Source: Casuarina equisetifolia
Lineage: Eukaryota > Streptophyta > Magnoliopsida > Fagales > Casuarinaceae
Assembly (NCBI GenBank): GCA_028551475.1
Contig: CM052356.1
Coordinates: 444,001 to 508,000 of the forward strand
Reading direction: 5' to 3'
Length of the DNA: 64,000 bases
A program made the translations under genes and the position numbers. Shown here in pieces: positions 1 through 10,700 of this stretch. The number at the start of each line of letters is the position of its first letter. Position 1 is the first letter of the stretch. A model generated the notes under the pieces. That model made no database searches, was not told the DNA's origin, and was given only the letters and a program-made list of their open reading frames with translations.

Positions 1-180
1 TCAAATCAAGTCCCAAGTCCTCTCCTTAAAATAAGGGGCCACACCATTTGCCATCCCCCACACTCCCCGATTACTCTCAATTTTGATCTCTATCATATTT
101 TCTCCTTCTCCCCCCACTAAGCACAATCATGGACGTTCCTTTTCCCTTCTGTGCTCGAATGCTTATTGTTCGGCGTTGCT
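1..180 (+). promoter_or_regulatory. Upstream module of HSL3-like genes, copy 1
   Basis: This stretch matches the blocks upstream of the decayed receptor gene at 33237 (copies at 32180-32320 and 32970-33236). Shared landmarks are CCTTAAAATAA, a pyrimidine-rich run, TTTTGATCTCTATCAT and GGACGTTCCTTTTCCCTT. It precedes only a gene fragment here, so it is probably a stranded promoter or 5' leader. Its function is inferred from position. Confidence 0.5.
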
Positions 181-540
181 TCGCTGTGTTGAGAAGTAGC
201 CAATCCTTGGCTGAGTACTTGGTTATGTAGCTGGACACAAATAATGGACAATATTAAAAAATCTTTATTCTTAACGCAGGATGTAGGACTGGATTATCGT
301 GAATCAGCTTCCGTATTTCAGGTTCCCTTTTCAGCGTTTCATAATTCAGATCCAACATATTAAGAGTACCTACTCGGTCCTCCACGTTTCACTGGATAGA
401 CAGGCCTGTTCTTCTGTCCCAATAAAGTCCGTATGCGTCCAAGCACAATTCTTCTTTTGAGGTCGCAGGTCGCTTTTTTATGGGGTTCCACTCCGTCTTA
501 CCTCATCGAACCAGATCCACACGTCCAGCTCGAACCCGAA

Positions 541-705
541 ATGAAGACGACGACCTCTTTTGCCCATTTCCAGCTCTCTTTGTATACTAGCTTCGTCTAC
601 CTCCCCCTCCTCCTCTTCAGCCATACAAACTCTCAGCTCAATTTTGAAGAGCAATCAATTTTGCAGAGTCTAAAGCGACACTGGCAAGATCCACCAACTA
701 GCTAA
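541..705 (+). pseudogene. HSL3-like receptor kinase, 5' fragment
   Basis: The reading frame from 541 gives 54 residues and then a stop. It covers the signal peptide and the first part of the LRR N-terminal cap, and resembles the first 55 residues of the gene at 898 (shared NSQLNFEEQS and SLKRHW). It breaks off just after that point and unrelated sequence follows, so the rest of the receptor is missing. The frame is also open upstream to 433, but starting at 541 puts the hydrophobic signal at the N terminus. It is a relic, or an exon left by an unequal exchange with the gene 350 bp downstream. Confidence 0.7.
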
Positions 706-730
706 ATCATTTTCCCCGTACCTTTTACTT

Positions 731-897
731 TTAAAAAAAATCCATATCATTCCCCACCCCACTAAGCAAAATTATGGATGTTTCCTTTGCCCTGTTGTGC
801 TTTGCTGATAATGTTTCCACCACCGAGAAAATTGAGAGGAGTAACCTGCTTAATGTCTGATCACTGCGTCTTTTGTTCAGGTTGAGCTCGAACTCAA
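731..897 (+). promoter_or_regulatory. 5' leader of the kinase-less receptor gene
   Basis: This block matches 33070-33236, upstream of the pseudogene at 33237. The match includes TTTCCACCACCGA and a TGATCACTGCGTCTT-like block, and it ends at the start codon. It is the conserved proximal leader of this subgroup. I see no certain TATA box in it. Confidence 0.45.
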
Positions 898-3006
898 ATG
901 AAGAAGATAACATTTTTTTCCCTTGTCCAGGTCTCTTTTTACTCCAGGTTCTTCTTCCTCCTCCTCCTCCTCCTTTTCAGCCTTGCAAACTCTCAGCTCA
1001 ATTTTGAAGAGCAATCAGTGTTGCTGAGTCTAAAGCGGCACTGGCAAAACCCACTACCTCTCAGCCACTGGATCCCATCAAACTCCTCCTCCCACTGTTC
1101 TTGGCCAGAAGTCACCTGCGCCGGAGGTTCCGTCACCCAAATATCCTTCCAAAACTTGAACATATCCGGAACTGTCCCCCCCAACATCTGTGACCTCAAG
1201 AACCTTACAGCCATTGATCTTTCGCTCAACTACTTGGTCTCCTCCGAGTTCCCTAAAGCTATCTATAACTGTTCCAGGCTCCAGCACCTTAACCTTTCGC
1301 AAAACTACTTCGGTGGCAATGTTCCCAATGACATTCACCGTATGTCTTACCTTCGTGAGCTCGACCTCGGAGCCAACGACTTCTCGGGTAACATCCCTGC
1401 ATCTATAGGGCTGTTGACAGAACTGAGGGTACTTCAGCTCTACATGTGTCGGTTTACTGGTTCTTTTCCGCCAGAAATTGGCAACTTGTCCAATCTTGAA
1501 GTCCTAGTGTTGGCCTATAATACGGAGATGACGCAGACAAAGCTGCCTTCAAGCTACACGAAGTTGAAGAAACTGAAGTTTCTATGGGCAACAAGCTCAA
1601 ATCTTGTTGGGGAAATCCCAGACACAATTGGAGAAATGGCGGCACTGGAGCATTTGGATTTGTGCAAGAACAATTTGAGCGGAAAAATTCCCAGCAGCCT
1701 GTTTATGCTGAAGAATTTGAGAATATTGTACCTTTACAAAAACAATTTGTCTGGAGAGATTCCTTGGGTGGTAGAGTCTCTAAACATGGAGGTTATTGAT
1801 CTCTCAGAGAATTACTTGATGGGGACGATCCCCGATGAATTTGGAAGACTCAGCAAATTGTCAGGCCTGGCTTTGTTTTTCAATCAACTATCTGGAAGAA
1901 TCCCGGAAAGTCTAGGTGATCTTCCAAGGCTAATCAATTTTAATTTGTTCAACAATAACTTGTCAGGGACATTACCTCCGAACCTTGGACGGAATTCCAT
2001 GCTTGAAGAGTTTCAGGTCGCGTCTAATATGCTTACAGGTGAGTTGCCTAAACATCTTTGTGACGGTGGAAGATTGGTAGGAGTGGTGGCTTTTGACAAC
2101 AACCTCAGTGGAGAATTGCCCAAATCGCTTGGAAATTGCAGCAGTATGACGTTCATTGACGTTCACAATAATATGTTTTCTGGGAATATTCCTCATGGCC
2201 TGTGGACGTCAATGAATTTGGGCATCTTGATTTTGAACAACAATTCTTTCACAGGTGAGCTTCCTGACAGATTGTCTCCTAGTCTTCTACGATTGGAGCT
2301 CAATTTCAACAAGTTCACTGGTAAAATTCCGGTGGGAATGTCTTCTTGGAAGAATCTGCAAGTGCTAAAAGCCAGTAATAATCTCTTAACTGGTCCAATT
2401 CCTCAAGAATTTACATCTCTTTCACGTTTATCAACTCTTTTACTCGATCATAACAGACTCTCAGGATCCCTTCCCCCAGATATTATATCTTGGAAGTCTT
2501 TGAATATTCTAAACCTTAGCCGAAATGAAATCTCAGGAGGAATTCCAGGGGGGCTTGGTTTTCTACCAGGTCTTACTGTTTTGGACCTATCAGGGAACCA
2601 ACTATCAGGCTTTATTCCAAACAGCCTTACCTTCCTGAAGCTCACTTCACTCAATATGTCTTTCAATCAATTGACGGGGAAAATCCCAAGTGGATTTGAA
2701 AATGGAGCATATGCCACAAGCTTCTCGAATAATCCAGGTCTTTGCACAACTAGTCCATACATCGAAATCGATAGCTGCAATTTCAAACTCAAAAGTTTGA
2801 GCAAAACTTCAACCAAACTACTTGTTTGGGTTATCGTTTTGGTGGTGGTAGTTGTAGGTTTGCTAGTTTCATTTTTTGCGATCAAAATTAAGAGGGAGAG
2901 AAAGCATCACTTAGATTCGATAGGGAAGCTCAACTCATTCCAGAAGTCGAATTTCGCGAAATCAGACATCTTGTCAAGACCGGCAGAGAAGAACGAGAGT
3001 GGTTAA
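898..3006 (+). CDS. HSL3-like LRR receptor without kinase domain (702 aa)
   Basis: A single open frame encodes a signal peptide (about 1-33, ending before QLNFEEQS), an LRR N-terminal cap with a C-W-PEVTC motif, about 21 LRRs (about 75-605), a short cysteine-bearing cap (PGLC, then DSC), and a membrane segment at about 641-662 followed by the basic stop-transfer KIKRERKH. Only 40 cytoplasmic residues remain. Compared with the intact paralogue at 6637, a net 14-bp loss removes the glycine-rich ATP loop and creates the TAA stop. The kinase survives only as broken sequence downstream (3307-4265). The open ectodomain could still make a membrane-anchored receptor-like protein, acting as decoy or co-receptor, but this is inference. 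It could equally be a pseudogene whose ectodomain frame has not yet decayed. The start is the ATG nearest the signal peptide. Confidence 0.75.
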   Translation: MKKITFFSLVQVSFYSRFFFLLLLLLFSLANSQLNFEEQSVLLSLKRHWQNPLPLSHWIPSNSSSHCSWPEVTCAGGSVTQISFQNLNISGTVPPNICDLKNLTAIDLSLNYLVSSEFPKAIYNCSRLQHLNLSQNYFGGNVPNDIHRMSYLRELDLGANDFSGNIPASIGLLTELRVLQLYMCRFTGSFPPEIGNLSNLEVLVLAYNTEMTQTKLPSSYTKLKKLKFLWATSSNLVGEIPDTIGEMAALEHLDLCKNNLSGKIPSSLFMLKNLRILYLYKNNLSGEIPWVVESLNMEVIDLSENYLMGTIPDEFGRLSKLSGLALFFNQLSGRIPESLGDLPRLINFNLFNNNLSGTLPPNLGRNSMLEEFQVASNMLTGELPKHLCDGGRLVGVVAFDNNLSGELPKSLGNCSSMTFIDVHNNMFSGNIPHGLWTSMNLGILILNNNSFTGELPDRLSPSLLRLELNFNKFTGKIPVGMSSWKNLQVLKASNNLLTGPIPQEFTSLSRLSTLLLDHNRLSGSLPPDIISWKSLNILNLSRNEISGGIPGGLGFLPGLTVLDLSGNQLSGFIPNSLTFLKLTSLNMSFNQLTGKIPSGFENGAYATSFSNNPGLCTTSPYIEIDSCNFKLKSLSKTSTKLLVWVIVLVVVVVGLLVSFFAIKIKRERKHHLDSIGKLNSFQKSNFAKSDILSRPAEKNESG

Positions 3007-3039
3007 GGCATTTTGTGTTGCCATTGATTTTGTTGCTGT

Positions 3040-3306
3040 GTGTTGCGTGATCAACTACCGATTTTCTTGGTTCTGAGCAGCTACTACCTGCCGCACAACT
3101 TGTATTCTTAGGCGTCTGTACATTACTGTCTTGTGAAATTAGATTTAAATGTATAGCCTTCGTTTGTTTGTTTTTTTTCCTTTGTATCAAGAAATAAGTG
3201 AAGTTACAAAGCCTCTTTCTTGAGATCCGCTGTAATGGTGTTGTAAAATGTTTCCTTCAATAAATACAAACGAGTAGAATGTTTGTGAAATATAAATTCT
3301 TTGTTG
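3040..3306 (+). other. 267-bp insert with 3'-UTR character inside the former kinase
   Basis: Alignment by eye with the intact paralogue shows homology stopping at about 3039 (the VAVK region) and resuming at 3307. The insert is T-rich. It carries TTGTA-type upstream elements and AATAAA at 3259-3264, as in plant 3' UTRs. It has no terminal repeats that I can see. It lies 33 bp after the stop of the kinase-less gene and could supply its polyadenylation site. Confidence 0.5.
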
Positions 3307-4265
3307 TTAGAAGGATTTGGAATAGCTAAGGCTAGAAGAAAAGCTAGAAAAAGAATTTCTTACAGAAGTTGAAATATTAGGTTTAATTCCACATTCCAAC
3401 ACGGTGAAGCTATTGTTTTACATCTCTTGTAGTCGTTCAAAACTTCTTGTTTACTGGTATTTGGAAAACTGTAGCCTGGATCTATGGCTTTCATGAGAAA
3501 AATGGAGCATCGGCAGAGCTTGATTGGCCCATAAGGGTGCATATTGCAATTGGGGTCGCACAAGGGCTCTCCTATATGCACCATGATCGCTCTCCACCCA
3601 TCGTTCACCGAGATGTGAAGTCAAGCAACGTTTTTAAGATTTTAACTTCAACGCAAAATCAGTGATTTGGGTCTAGCCAAGATGTTGGTGAAGCATGGAG
3701 AATCTGCTGCAATATCATCTCTCGCTGGCTCTTTTTTCTACATAGCTCTAAGTGTGTGACACCAAATTTCAAAGTTCCACCTTTAACATGATATAGTTTC
3801 CTCCTTTTCCATTGTAGGACTTTTTTAGTAACTTGAATTGCAGACTACATGCACATAACGCGGGCTGAGAGGATAGCCGTTTTTAGCTTTGGGATTTTCC
3901 TTTTCAACTTGCAACAAGAAGAAAGGTCACTGATGGCGATGAGCACACATTGCTTGCCGAATGGGCATGGCAATACATTCAGTAAGGCGACCCTTTGTTG
4001 ATGCCTTGGATGAGGATGTAAAGAAACTCCAATATTTGGATGAAATATACCCTGTTTTCAATCTTGGAGTCCATTGTAGAGGTACATCGCCTTCTACCCG
4101 CAATGCATGAAAGAGGTTTTGGATATTTTGCTTCGATGCCGTCAACCACTCGGTTATGCAGATTAAAAATGCTACAAGTGGGTATGATACTTGTGCTCTC
4201 CTCAACATTTCTAAGGGTGAAAAGGTATTAGAGAAGGATTTTGCAAGTTTGGAATTCATCGTTTG
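3307..4265 (+). pseudogene. Decayed kinase domain of the receptor at 898
   Basis: This remnant resumes after the insert at the sequence matching LEQNLEKQFL of the intact gene. The catalytic-loop motif HRDVKSSN is still readable at 3606-3629, and DFG has become DLG (3665-3673). A frameshift and stops interrupt it. The exon 1 end is at about 3755. Exon 2 remnants run from about 3842 to the matching stop region at 4265, with readable LAEWAW and DEDVKKLQYLDE. The activation-segment motif is lost (SFFYIA in place of SFGYMAP). It is non-functional as a kinase. Confidence 0.8.
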
Positions 4266-5341
4266 ACTAGCTTACAATGCAGCATACTATCCAAGATGTT
4301 AGTAGATTTCTTACCATATTATAAATATTTATCTTGTATGGTTAATTTCACCTACCTCAAATATTCTAATAAACACAAGTTCTTATAGTATTGAGTACAA
4401 ATCAATTTCTTAGCTAAAAGAGCTTTATCTAGTAATCATAAGAGAGAAGAACAGTTTTACATACAAAGAAGATACCAACTTAAGATGCTAAAGATACACA
4501 AATTTAATAGGCACAACCTATGTTTCTTTTGGAGTGTTTTGTTTTGATAACCACAAATTTATAAGATGAGTCGTGTTATTTTGATAATAATGCAATACAT
4601 AGGCAAAACAATAAAAAGAAATTAAAACATCCATTTTCACTTATCCACAGGGATTGACTTCTAGTACATCTTTTGTTGGTGCTGAACCTCAGACAGGAAG
4701 TATAGATAAGGACTGGAATAACAATGAATGTCATGCCTAATGATGTACAACAAGCCTCCCAAGACTACAAGGTACTACTCGCAAGAAACAGGGCTCAAAG
4801 TGAAAACCTAGAGAGGCTGAATCACCTGAAATTGTTAGTATGCATCTAACCCCATCGGTCTCGCAAACCATGCAAACAAGAACCTTACTAACATGTGCCT
4901 TAAGGATTATAAAACAGAAAGAAAAAGTAACCTACGCACATGTCCTTCCTTTTAGGTTCCTGTTGCTTCTCCCAGTCCTGACTGCGTAATTTCTGACTCC
5001 TCGTCTTTATAAGTCTGTTCTTTTCTTTTATTTCTTCTCCAATCAAAGGGCTTACGAATTGCTTTTTCACTGTATCCATCAAGATTTGTTCACAGCTTCT
5101 TGTTGGTTCGATATGCCAGAGGGAAATAACAAGGCAAGGCAGATTCTTGGTTTTCTCCAGAGTGCCGAAATCAAAAGTAGGAAGCAAAAAAGCCTTCTAA
5201 CGTAATCATAATCCTTGTGTAAAAGAGAATATCAAATCAAGAAATTAATAATATGGCATGTTGCTATTTTCAAAACACCTCTTTACCTTGGACATAAGTA
5301 AATTATGATAGCAAAATTTATGAGTAGAAAACAAATAACAA
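4266..5341. other. Intergenic, no recognised gene
   Basis: AT-rich sequence between receptor genes. About 4600-4700 resembles 11430-11560 (shared block around TAGTACATCTTTTGTTGGTG), and 5250-5325 resembles 41660-41735, so this is old cluster flank. A 95-codon open frame on the minus strand (4900-5187) has no domain I recognise and no paralogue in the window, so I do not call it a gene. Confidence 0.4.
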
Positions 5342-7889
5342 ATAACAAATACAAAGAACATTAAAGATTCTACTTGATTAAGGATAAATCAATTCTTAAA
5401 TTTATAGGAGATAACAATCTATTATTATTTGAGGATTTCATATACTTGGAAGCTACCACAAAATTTCCTTACTTTAGCGACAGTTTTTAACTTTAGTTAT
5501 TGCAATGGCTCATCAAATAACACAACATGTAATAGCTTCTCATATCTCATTTTTATAAACAGAGTGGAAGAAACTGTAATTTACAATACTACAATTTTAT
5601 CTTTAGCCCTGATTTCGACTCCCTACCTAAGGTGTTAGTCTTTGGGTTATTAAGCTCGCCCGGAGCCTAGTTTAAAGTTTTCCTGGATGGAGATTGATCT
5701 CGTAGAGTCTACCTAACGCATAGATCGTATCTAACTAAAAGAAACAAACTTTCCAAGTCAAGTCCTCTGTAACAGAGCATCGGCATTGGTTCGGCCTGCA
5801 CAAAGCTCATATCACTGGATGTCTTTTCTTTGAACAACGACCCACTTGCAAGAGTTGCTCTTACTGGCTATCACTTCTTTTAACAACCGTCCTTTCTCTT
5901 GTGCTCTTCCAAAGACCTTTGTTTTGAGCGAATGGATTTGCGTCGACGAGGAATAGATTCAAGATTTCGAATCTTGTCTAGGTGAGCTTTTGAAAAGTCT
6001 CTGAATTTTATGGCTTGAAGATTACTTTTGAAAAGTTAAAGATTTAAAGTTCTATGCATAAGTCACCTCTACAGACGTGACATTTGAAAAAAAAGTGTTA
6101 TATTTGGGCTTCACACTTTGGAAATTATGGTCTGTAGAAAATGTTTACAAACTTGTTTTGTGTCGAACGTGTTTCACGACTTACTGTCTAATTCCATGGT
6201 AATCCGGGAATCCTTGATAGATTCAATAACAATCATGTTATCAAGTCCACTACCAAACAAATTTTCAAGAAAACTAAAAATAAAAAATTTAAAGGGCGTC
6301 AAATTCTTCCACTGATTTCGTTTCACTTTGTTCCATACGAAGCGCTGGTTTTGCTATAAATGTCTTGTACATGGAGGAAAATATAAATATAATAAAATAT
6401 ATGACTGTTCCTAGCCATCTGTTGCGAGTCCGGTAAGCCAGGAGTCTTTAGCATGTTTCATTTGGTCAACATTGCTATTGGAAAAATTGTAGCGAAGCCC
6501 ACCTGGAAGTTTCTTAGTGTGGCCTTTGGACGTTGAGCCAGTGGTGTTTTTTCACGTCTTTTTATATGGTTTTACCGCTTCTTGGATGATCATTGAGATC
6601 AGAATTCAAACAAGAACCAACGGTCTCAACCTCGAAATGTCGAGAACAACCTCATTTTCCCATGTCCAATTATCTTTCTACCCAATCTTCTTCCTGCTCC
6701 TATTCATCCATGCAAACTCTCAACTCAATGTTCACGAGCAAGCAGTGTTGCTAAACCTAAAGCAACACTGGAAAAACCCACCAACTCTCAGCCATTGGAC
6801 TCCATCAAAATCCCTCTCTCATTGTTCCTGGCCTGAAATCAAATGCACCAACGGCTCCGTCAATCAGATATCCCTCCCAAACATGAATATCTCTGGGACA
6901 GTCCCACCCAACATCTGTGACCTCAAGAACCTCACAAACATTGATCTTTCCAACAACTTCATACCCTCCTCCGAGTTTCCTACGACTCTCTACAACTGTT
7001 CCAGGCTCCAATACCTTAACCTCTCGGAGAACTACCTAGCTGGCACTATTCCTGAGGACATTCACCGTATGTCTCGGCTTCAAGAGCTCAACCTCGGAGC
7101 CAACTACTTCTCCGGCAACATCCCTTCATCCATCGGGCAGTTAACAGAACTGAGGGTACTTCAGCTTTACCTGTGTCGGTTTACAGGTTCTTTCCCGCCA
7201 GAAATTGGCAACTTGTCCAATCTAGAGGTCCTAGTAGTAGCATATAATACAAGGATCACGCGGACATTGCTGCCTTCAAGTTTCACGAAGTTGAAAAAAC
7301 TAAAGCTATTATGGGCGACAAGCTCCAACATAGTTGGGGAACTCCCTGACACGATTGGAGAAATGGCGGCGCTGGAGCATTTGGATTTGTGCAACAATAG
7401 TTTGAGCGGGAAAATTCCTAACAGTTTGTTTATGTTGAAGAATTTGAAAATAGTGTACCTTTACAAAAACAAATTGACCGGAGAGATTCCTCGCGTGGTA
7501 GAGGCTTTAAACATGGATGTTATTGATCTCTCTGACAATAACTTGACGGGGACGATACCAGATGACTTTGGAAGACTCAGCAAATTGTCAGGCCTGGCTT
7601 TGTTTTACAATCAACTATCTGGAACAATCCCAGAAAGTATAGGCAATCTTCCAAGGCTAATCAGTTTTAATTTGTTCAACAACAACTTGTCAGGGACGTT
7701 GCCACCAAACCTAGGACGGTATTCCATGCTTGAGGAGTTTCAAGTCGCATCTAATATCCTTACAGGTGAGTTGCCAAGACACCTTTGTGAGAATGGTAGG
7801 TTGACAGGATTGGTAGCTTTCGACAACAATTTCCACGGAGAATTGCTCAAATCACTTGGAAATTGCCCGAATTTGAAAGTTGTCTACGC
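5342..7889 (+). repeat. Segmental duplication, copy A, left arm
   Basis: This arm corresponds to 42121-44667 at a constant offset of 36,779 bp. From 5342 to 7229 I found no mismatch by eye. From 7230 to 7889 about 20 substitutions appear and they become denser toward the 3' end. It contains the upstream region and the 5' half of the intact receptor gene. Confidence 0.85.
6355..6360 (+). promoter_or_regulatory. Possible TATA box of the intact receptor gene
   Basis: TATAAA lies 277 bp before the chosen start codon and is preserved in the duplicate at 43134. A second AT-rich run (6382-6403) is an alternative. The transcription start is unknown, so the assignment is weak. Confidence 0.3.
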
Positions 7890-9896
7890 TCAAAATAATA
7901 GGTTTTCTGGGTATGTTCCTAGTGGCCTATGGACATCGTTGAAGTTGAGCGTTTTGATTTTGTCCAACAATTCTTTCATAGGCGAGCTACCTGAAAGACT
8001 GTCAGGCAGTCTTCTCCGACTGGAGCTAAATTACAACAAGTTCACTGGTAAAATTCCGGTGGGAATGTCTTCTTGGAAGAATCTACAAGTACTAGAAGCT
8101 AGTAATAACCTCTTCACTGGCCCAATTCCTCGAGAATTAACATCCCTTCCTAGTTTAACTACTCTTAAACTTGATCAAAACAGACTCTCAGGATCCCTTC
8201 CCTCGGATATTATGTCATGGAAATCGTTGAACATTCTAAACCTTAGCCAAAATGAAATATCTGGACAAATTCCAGGGGCTTTTTGTCTTTTACTTGGCCT
8301 TACTAATTTGGATCTCTCAGAAAACCAACTGTTAGGTGGAATTCCGCCACAACTTGCCCTCCTGAAGCTCACTTCACTCAACTTGTCTTCTAATCATTTG
8401 ACAGGAAGGGTCCCAAGTGGATTTGAAAATGAAGCCTATGCTAGCAGCTTCTTGAACAATCCTGGTCTTTGTACTGATAGCCTATCACTAAGCGTCAATA
8501 GTTGCAATCCCAAACTCAAAACTTCAGGCAAAATTTCAACCAAAGTTCTTGCTTTGGTTATAAGTTTGGCCACAGCAACTCTACTAGGTTTGTTAGCTTC
8601 ATCTCTTGTAATCAAAATTTACAAAGAGAGGAAGCACGGATTTACTTTGGTATGGGAGCTCACGTCATTCCAGAAGCTGAATTTCACAGTATTTGACATT
8701 TTGTCAGGACTGAAGGATAATAACGTGATTGGTGATGGGGGATCAGGGAACGTATTCCGTGTTGCTATTAGGGCTTCGCCAGATATTGTTGCTGTTAAAA
8801 AGATTTGGAGTAACAAAAAGCTAGAACAAAATCTAGAAAAACAATTTCTTACAGAAGCTAAAATATTAAGTACAATCCGACATTCCAACATAGTGAAGTT
8901 GCTGTGTTGCATCTCTAGTAATCATTCAAAACTTCTTGTTTACGAGTATTTGAAAAACCATAGTCTTGATCAATGGCTGCATAAGAAAACCGGGGCATCG
9001 ACGCTCTCAGGTTCAGCATCTCACTTCATCTTGGATTGGCCGAAAAGACTGCATATTGCAATTGGCGCTGCCCAGGGGCTCTCCTACATGCACCATGACT
9101 GCTCACCGCTCATAGTTCATCGGGATGTGAAGTCAAGCAACATCCTTTTAGATTCTGAGTTCAATGCAAAAATTGGTGACTTTGGTCTGGCCAAGATGTT
9201 AGTGAACCAAGGAGAATCTGCCAATATGTCAACTATGGCTGGCTCTTTCGGCTACATGGCCCCAGGTTTGTGGATTTTTTTTTTAAATTAATTTTTTTAA
9301 TATTATAATACACACCTAACTTATACACATGGAGAATTGAACTCTAAACCTTATGGTTAGAGTCTATATTAACTCACTGCTAAACTAATAGGCTAAGCAA
9401 CTCTAAGTTTAAGTCTTCTGGAATTTCTAAATATCCATTCTTATCATGATATTAGTTTCTTCCTTTTATGTTAATAGGCAAATTTTAGTTTGGTTTTCTT
9501 ATTAATTTGGTTGCAGAGTACATTCAGACGAAACAAATCAATGAGAAGATTGATGTTTATAGCTTTGGGGTTATCCTTCTTGAGTTGGCAACTGGAAGAA
9601 AAGCTACTAATGGAGATGAACACACATCCCTTGCCGAATGGGCATGGCGACGCATTCAAGAAGGCAATCCAGTAGATGATGCTTTGGATGAGGAGGTCAA
9701 GGAGCTCCATTACTTGGATGAAATGCGCCGCGTTTTTGAACTTGGAGTCATTTGCACAAGTGGGTTACCTTCTTATAGGCCAACCATGAAAGAGGTTTTG
9801 AAGATTTTGCTCCGATGCAACCAACAGCAAACTTTTGGAGAGAAGAGCGCTGAGAAGGCATTAGGAGATGATCCAAATTTGGCATCTATTGTTTGA
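6637..9896 (+). CDS. HSL3-like LRR receptor kinase, intact (1002 aa, two exons)
   Basis: Exon 1 is 6637-9265 and exon 2 is 9517-9896; the 251-bp intron (GT at 9266, AG at 9515-9516) splits the Glu codon of the MAPE motif, a known intron position in LRR-RLK subfamily XI. Order: signal peptide 1-28, LRR N-terminal cap, about 21 LRRs (about 73-605), membrane segment 637-659, basic stop-transfer, kinase about 690-975. Catalytic residues are all present: glycine loop G699-D-G-G-S-G704, ATP lysine K721, helix-C glutamate E740, HRD with D830, DFG with D848, and MAPEY. It is therefore a predicted active RD serine/threonine kinase at the plasma membrane. The wording of the kinase ([28 protein letters not shown]) resembles Arabidopsis HSL3, a receptor for CTNIP/SCREW peptides; ligand identity here is inference. 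The frame is open upstream to 6517, but only M at 6637 puts the signal peptide at the N terminus. Confidence 0.9.
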
Positions 9897-10012
9897 ATAG
9901 CTTATAGTATAGCTTATTGTAACTCTTTTTTACTATAATCATCTCTAGTTTCTATCTCTTTTTTACTCTAGATATTTCCTTTAAGGGATTGTTGTAATAA
10001 TTTTCCCCTATC

Positions 10013-10018
10013 AATAAA
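10013..10018 (+). terminator. Polyadenylation signal of the intact receptor gene
   Basis: AATAAA lies 117 bp after the stop in a conserved 3'-UTR block (CAATAAAATCACTCTTTCAA). The block recurs after the gene-end fragment at 10384, the pseudogene at 33237 and the pseudokinase at 38353. Confidence 0.6.
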
Positions 10019-10059
10019 ATCACTCTTTCAAGTAATTTTCATGTGTATTAAGGCCACTA

Positions 10060-10300
10060 TATAGACCAAATAATCTCCACACAAATCAATAGTTTTTTAG
10101 TTGATCTACATAGACACGATGACCTTCATAGTGGTCATTATGCAGATTTGACTCCGATGTAGGATTTGCTAAAAATCTAGCAGTCATCGATATGCACATT
10201 ACGTGAGGTTATCACCAAGATCTATTGTTACATGGATGCATGTAGACATATATCTAACATTGATTACAATCTTTAAATTTTAAAATGGGTGACTTAGCTT
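10060..10300 (+). repeat. Downstream non-coding repeat, copy 1 of 3
   Basis: A block of about 235 bp that recurs at 12060-12300 and 35713-35935. Shared landmarks are ATAGTTTTTTAGTTGATCT, GTGGTCATTATGCAGATTTG and ATCGATATGC. Copies 1 and 3 lie directly after receptor-gene 3' ends, so it belongs to the cluster's 3' flank. No coding potential or terminal inverted repeats seen. Confidence 0.65.
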
Positions 10301-10383
10301 AGTTGGGAGCATGTGTTGTTTAGAATTTCTTAATTCTAAGTTTAATACTTAAGTATGTGAGTTTAGGTATGTGTATTATAATA

Positions 10384-10690
10384 GACCAACCATAAAAGAG
10401 GCTTTGAAGATTTTGCTCCAATGCAACTTACCACAGGTTTTTTGGAGAGGAGCAGTGCAAGTGAGTTTGATCCTTCTCCTCTCCTCAAGGGCTCACAAGC
10501 GTGAGAAGGCATTAGGAGATGACGCAGATTTGGCATCCATTGTTTGATTAGCTTATAGTGTAGCTTATTTTATGGCAATCGTAGATTAGCAACTATTTTT
10601 TAGTATAATTATCTCTAGTTTCTATCTTTTTTCTACTTTATCTATTTCTTTTTAAGGGATTGTTGTAATAATGTTCACTTATCAATAAAA
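10384..10690 (+). pseudogene. Orphan 3' end of an HSL3-like gene
   Basis: This block matches the last part of exon 2 (the RPTMKEVLKILLRC region), the stop region (GCATCCATTGTTTGA) and the 3' UTR to AATAAA at 10684-10689. It shares with the pseudokinase gene's tail (41410-41520) an extra stretch of about 45 bp that the intact gene lacks. It therefore derives from a 38353-type gene rather than from its neighbour. No upstream exon remains. Confidence 0.7.
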
Positions 10691-10700
10691 TCACTCTTTC

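Noticed and set aside
4900..5187. 95-codon open frame on the minus strand
   Set aside because: No recognisable domain, no paralogue in the window and no clear splice or start context. Chance frame more likely.
5931..5995. Stem-loop-like palindrome around AGATTTCGAATCT
   Set aside because: Short AT-rich palindrome in duplicated flank. No evidence for an RNA gene or regulatory site beyond its presence in both identical copies.
6517..6636. In-frame N-terminal extension of the intact receptor (and 43296-43415 of its copy)
   Set aside because: It would place 40 residues before a textbook signal peptide. The paralogue at 38353 starts at the equivalent Met and has no such extension.
6637..9896. 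Assignment to HAESA, HSL1, CLV1 or PEPR
   Set aside because: All are subfamily XI relatives with the same kinase intron, but the N-terminal cap, the LLCCIS and SLDQWLH kinase stretches and the cap ending fit HSL3 better from memory. A phylogeny would decide it.
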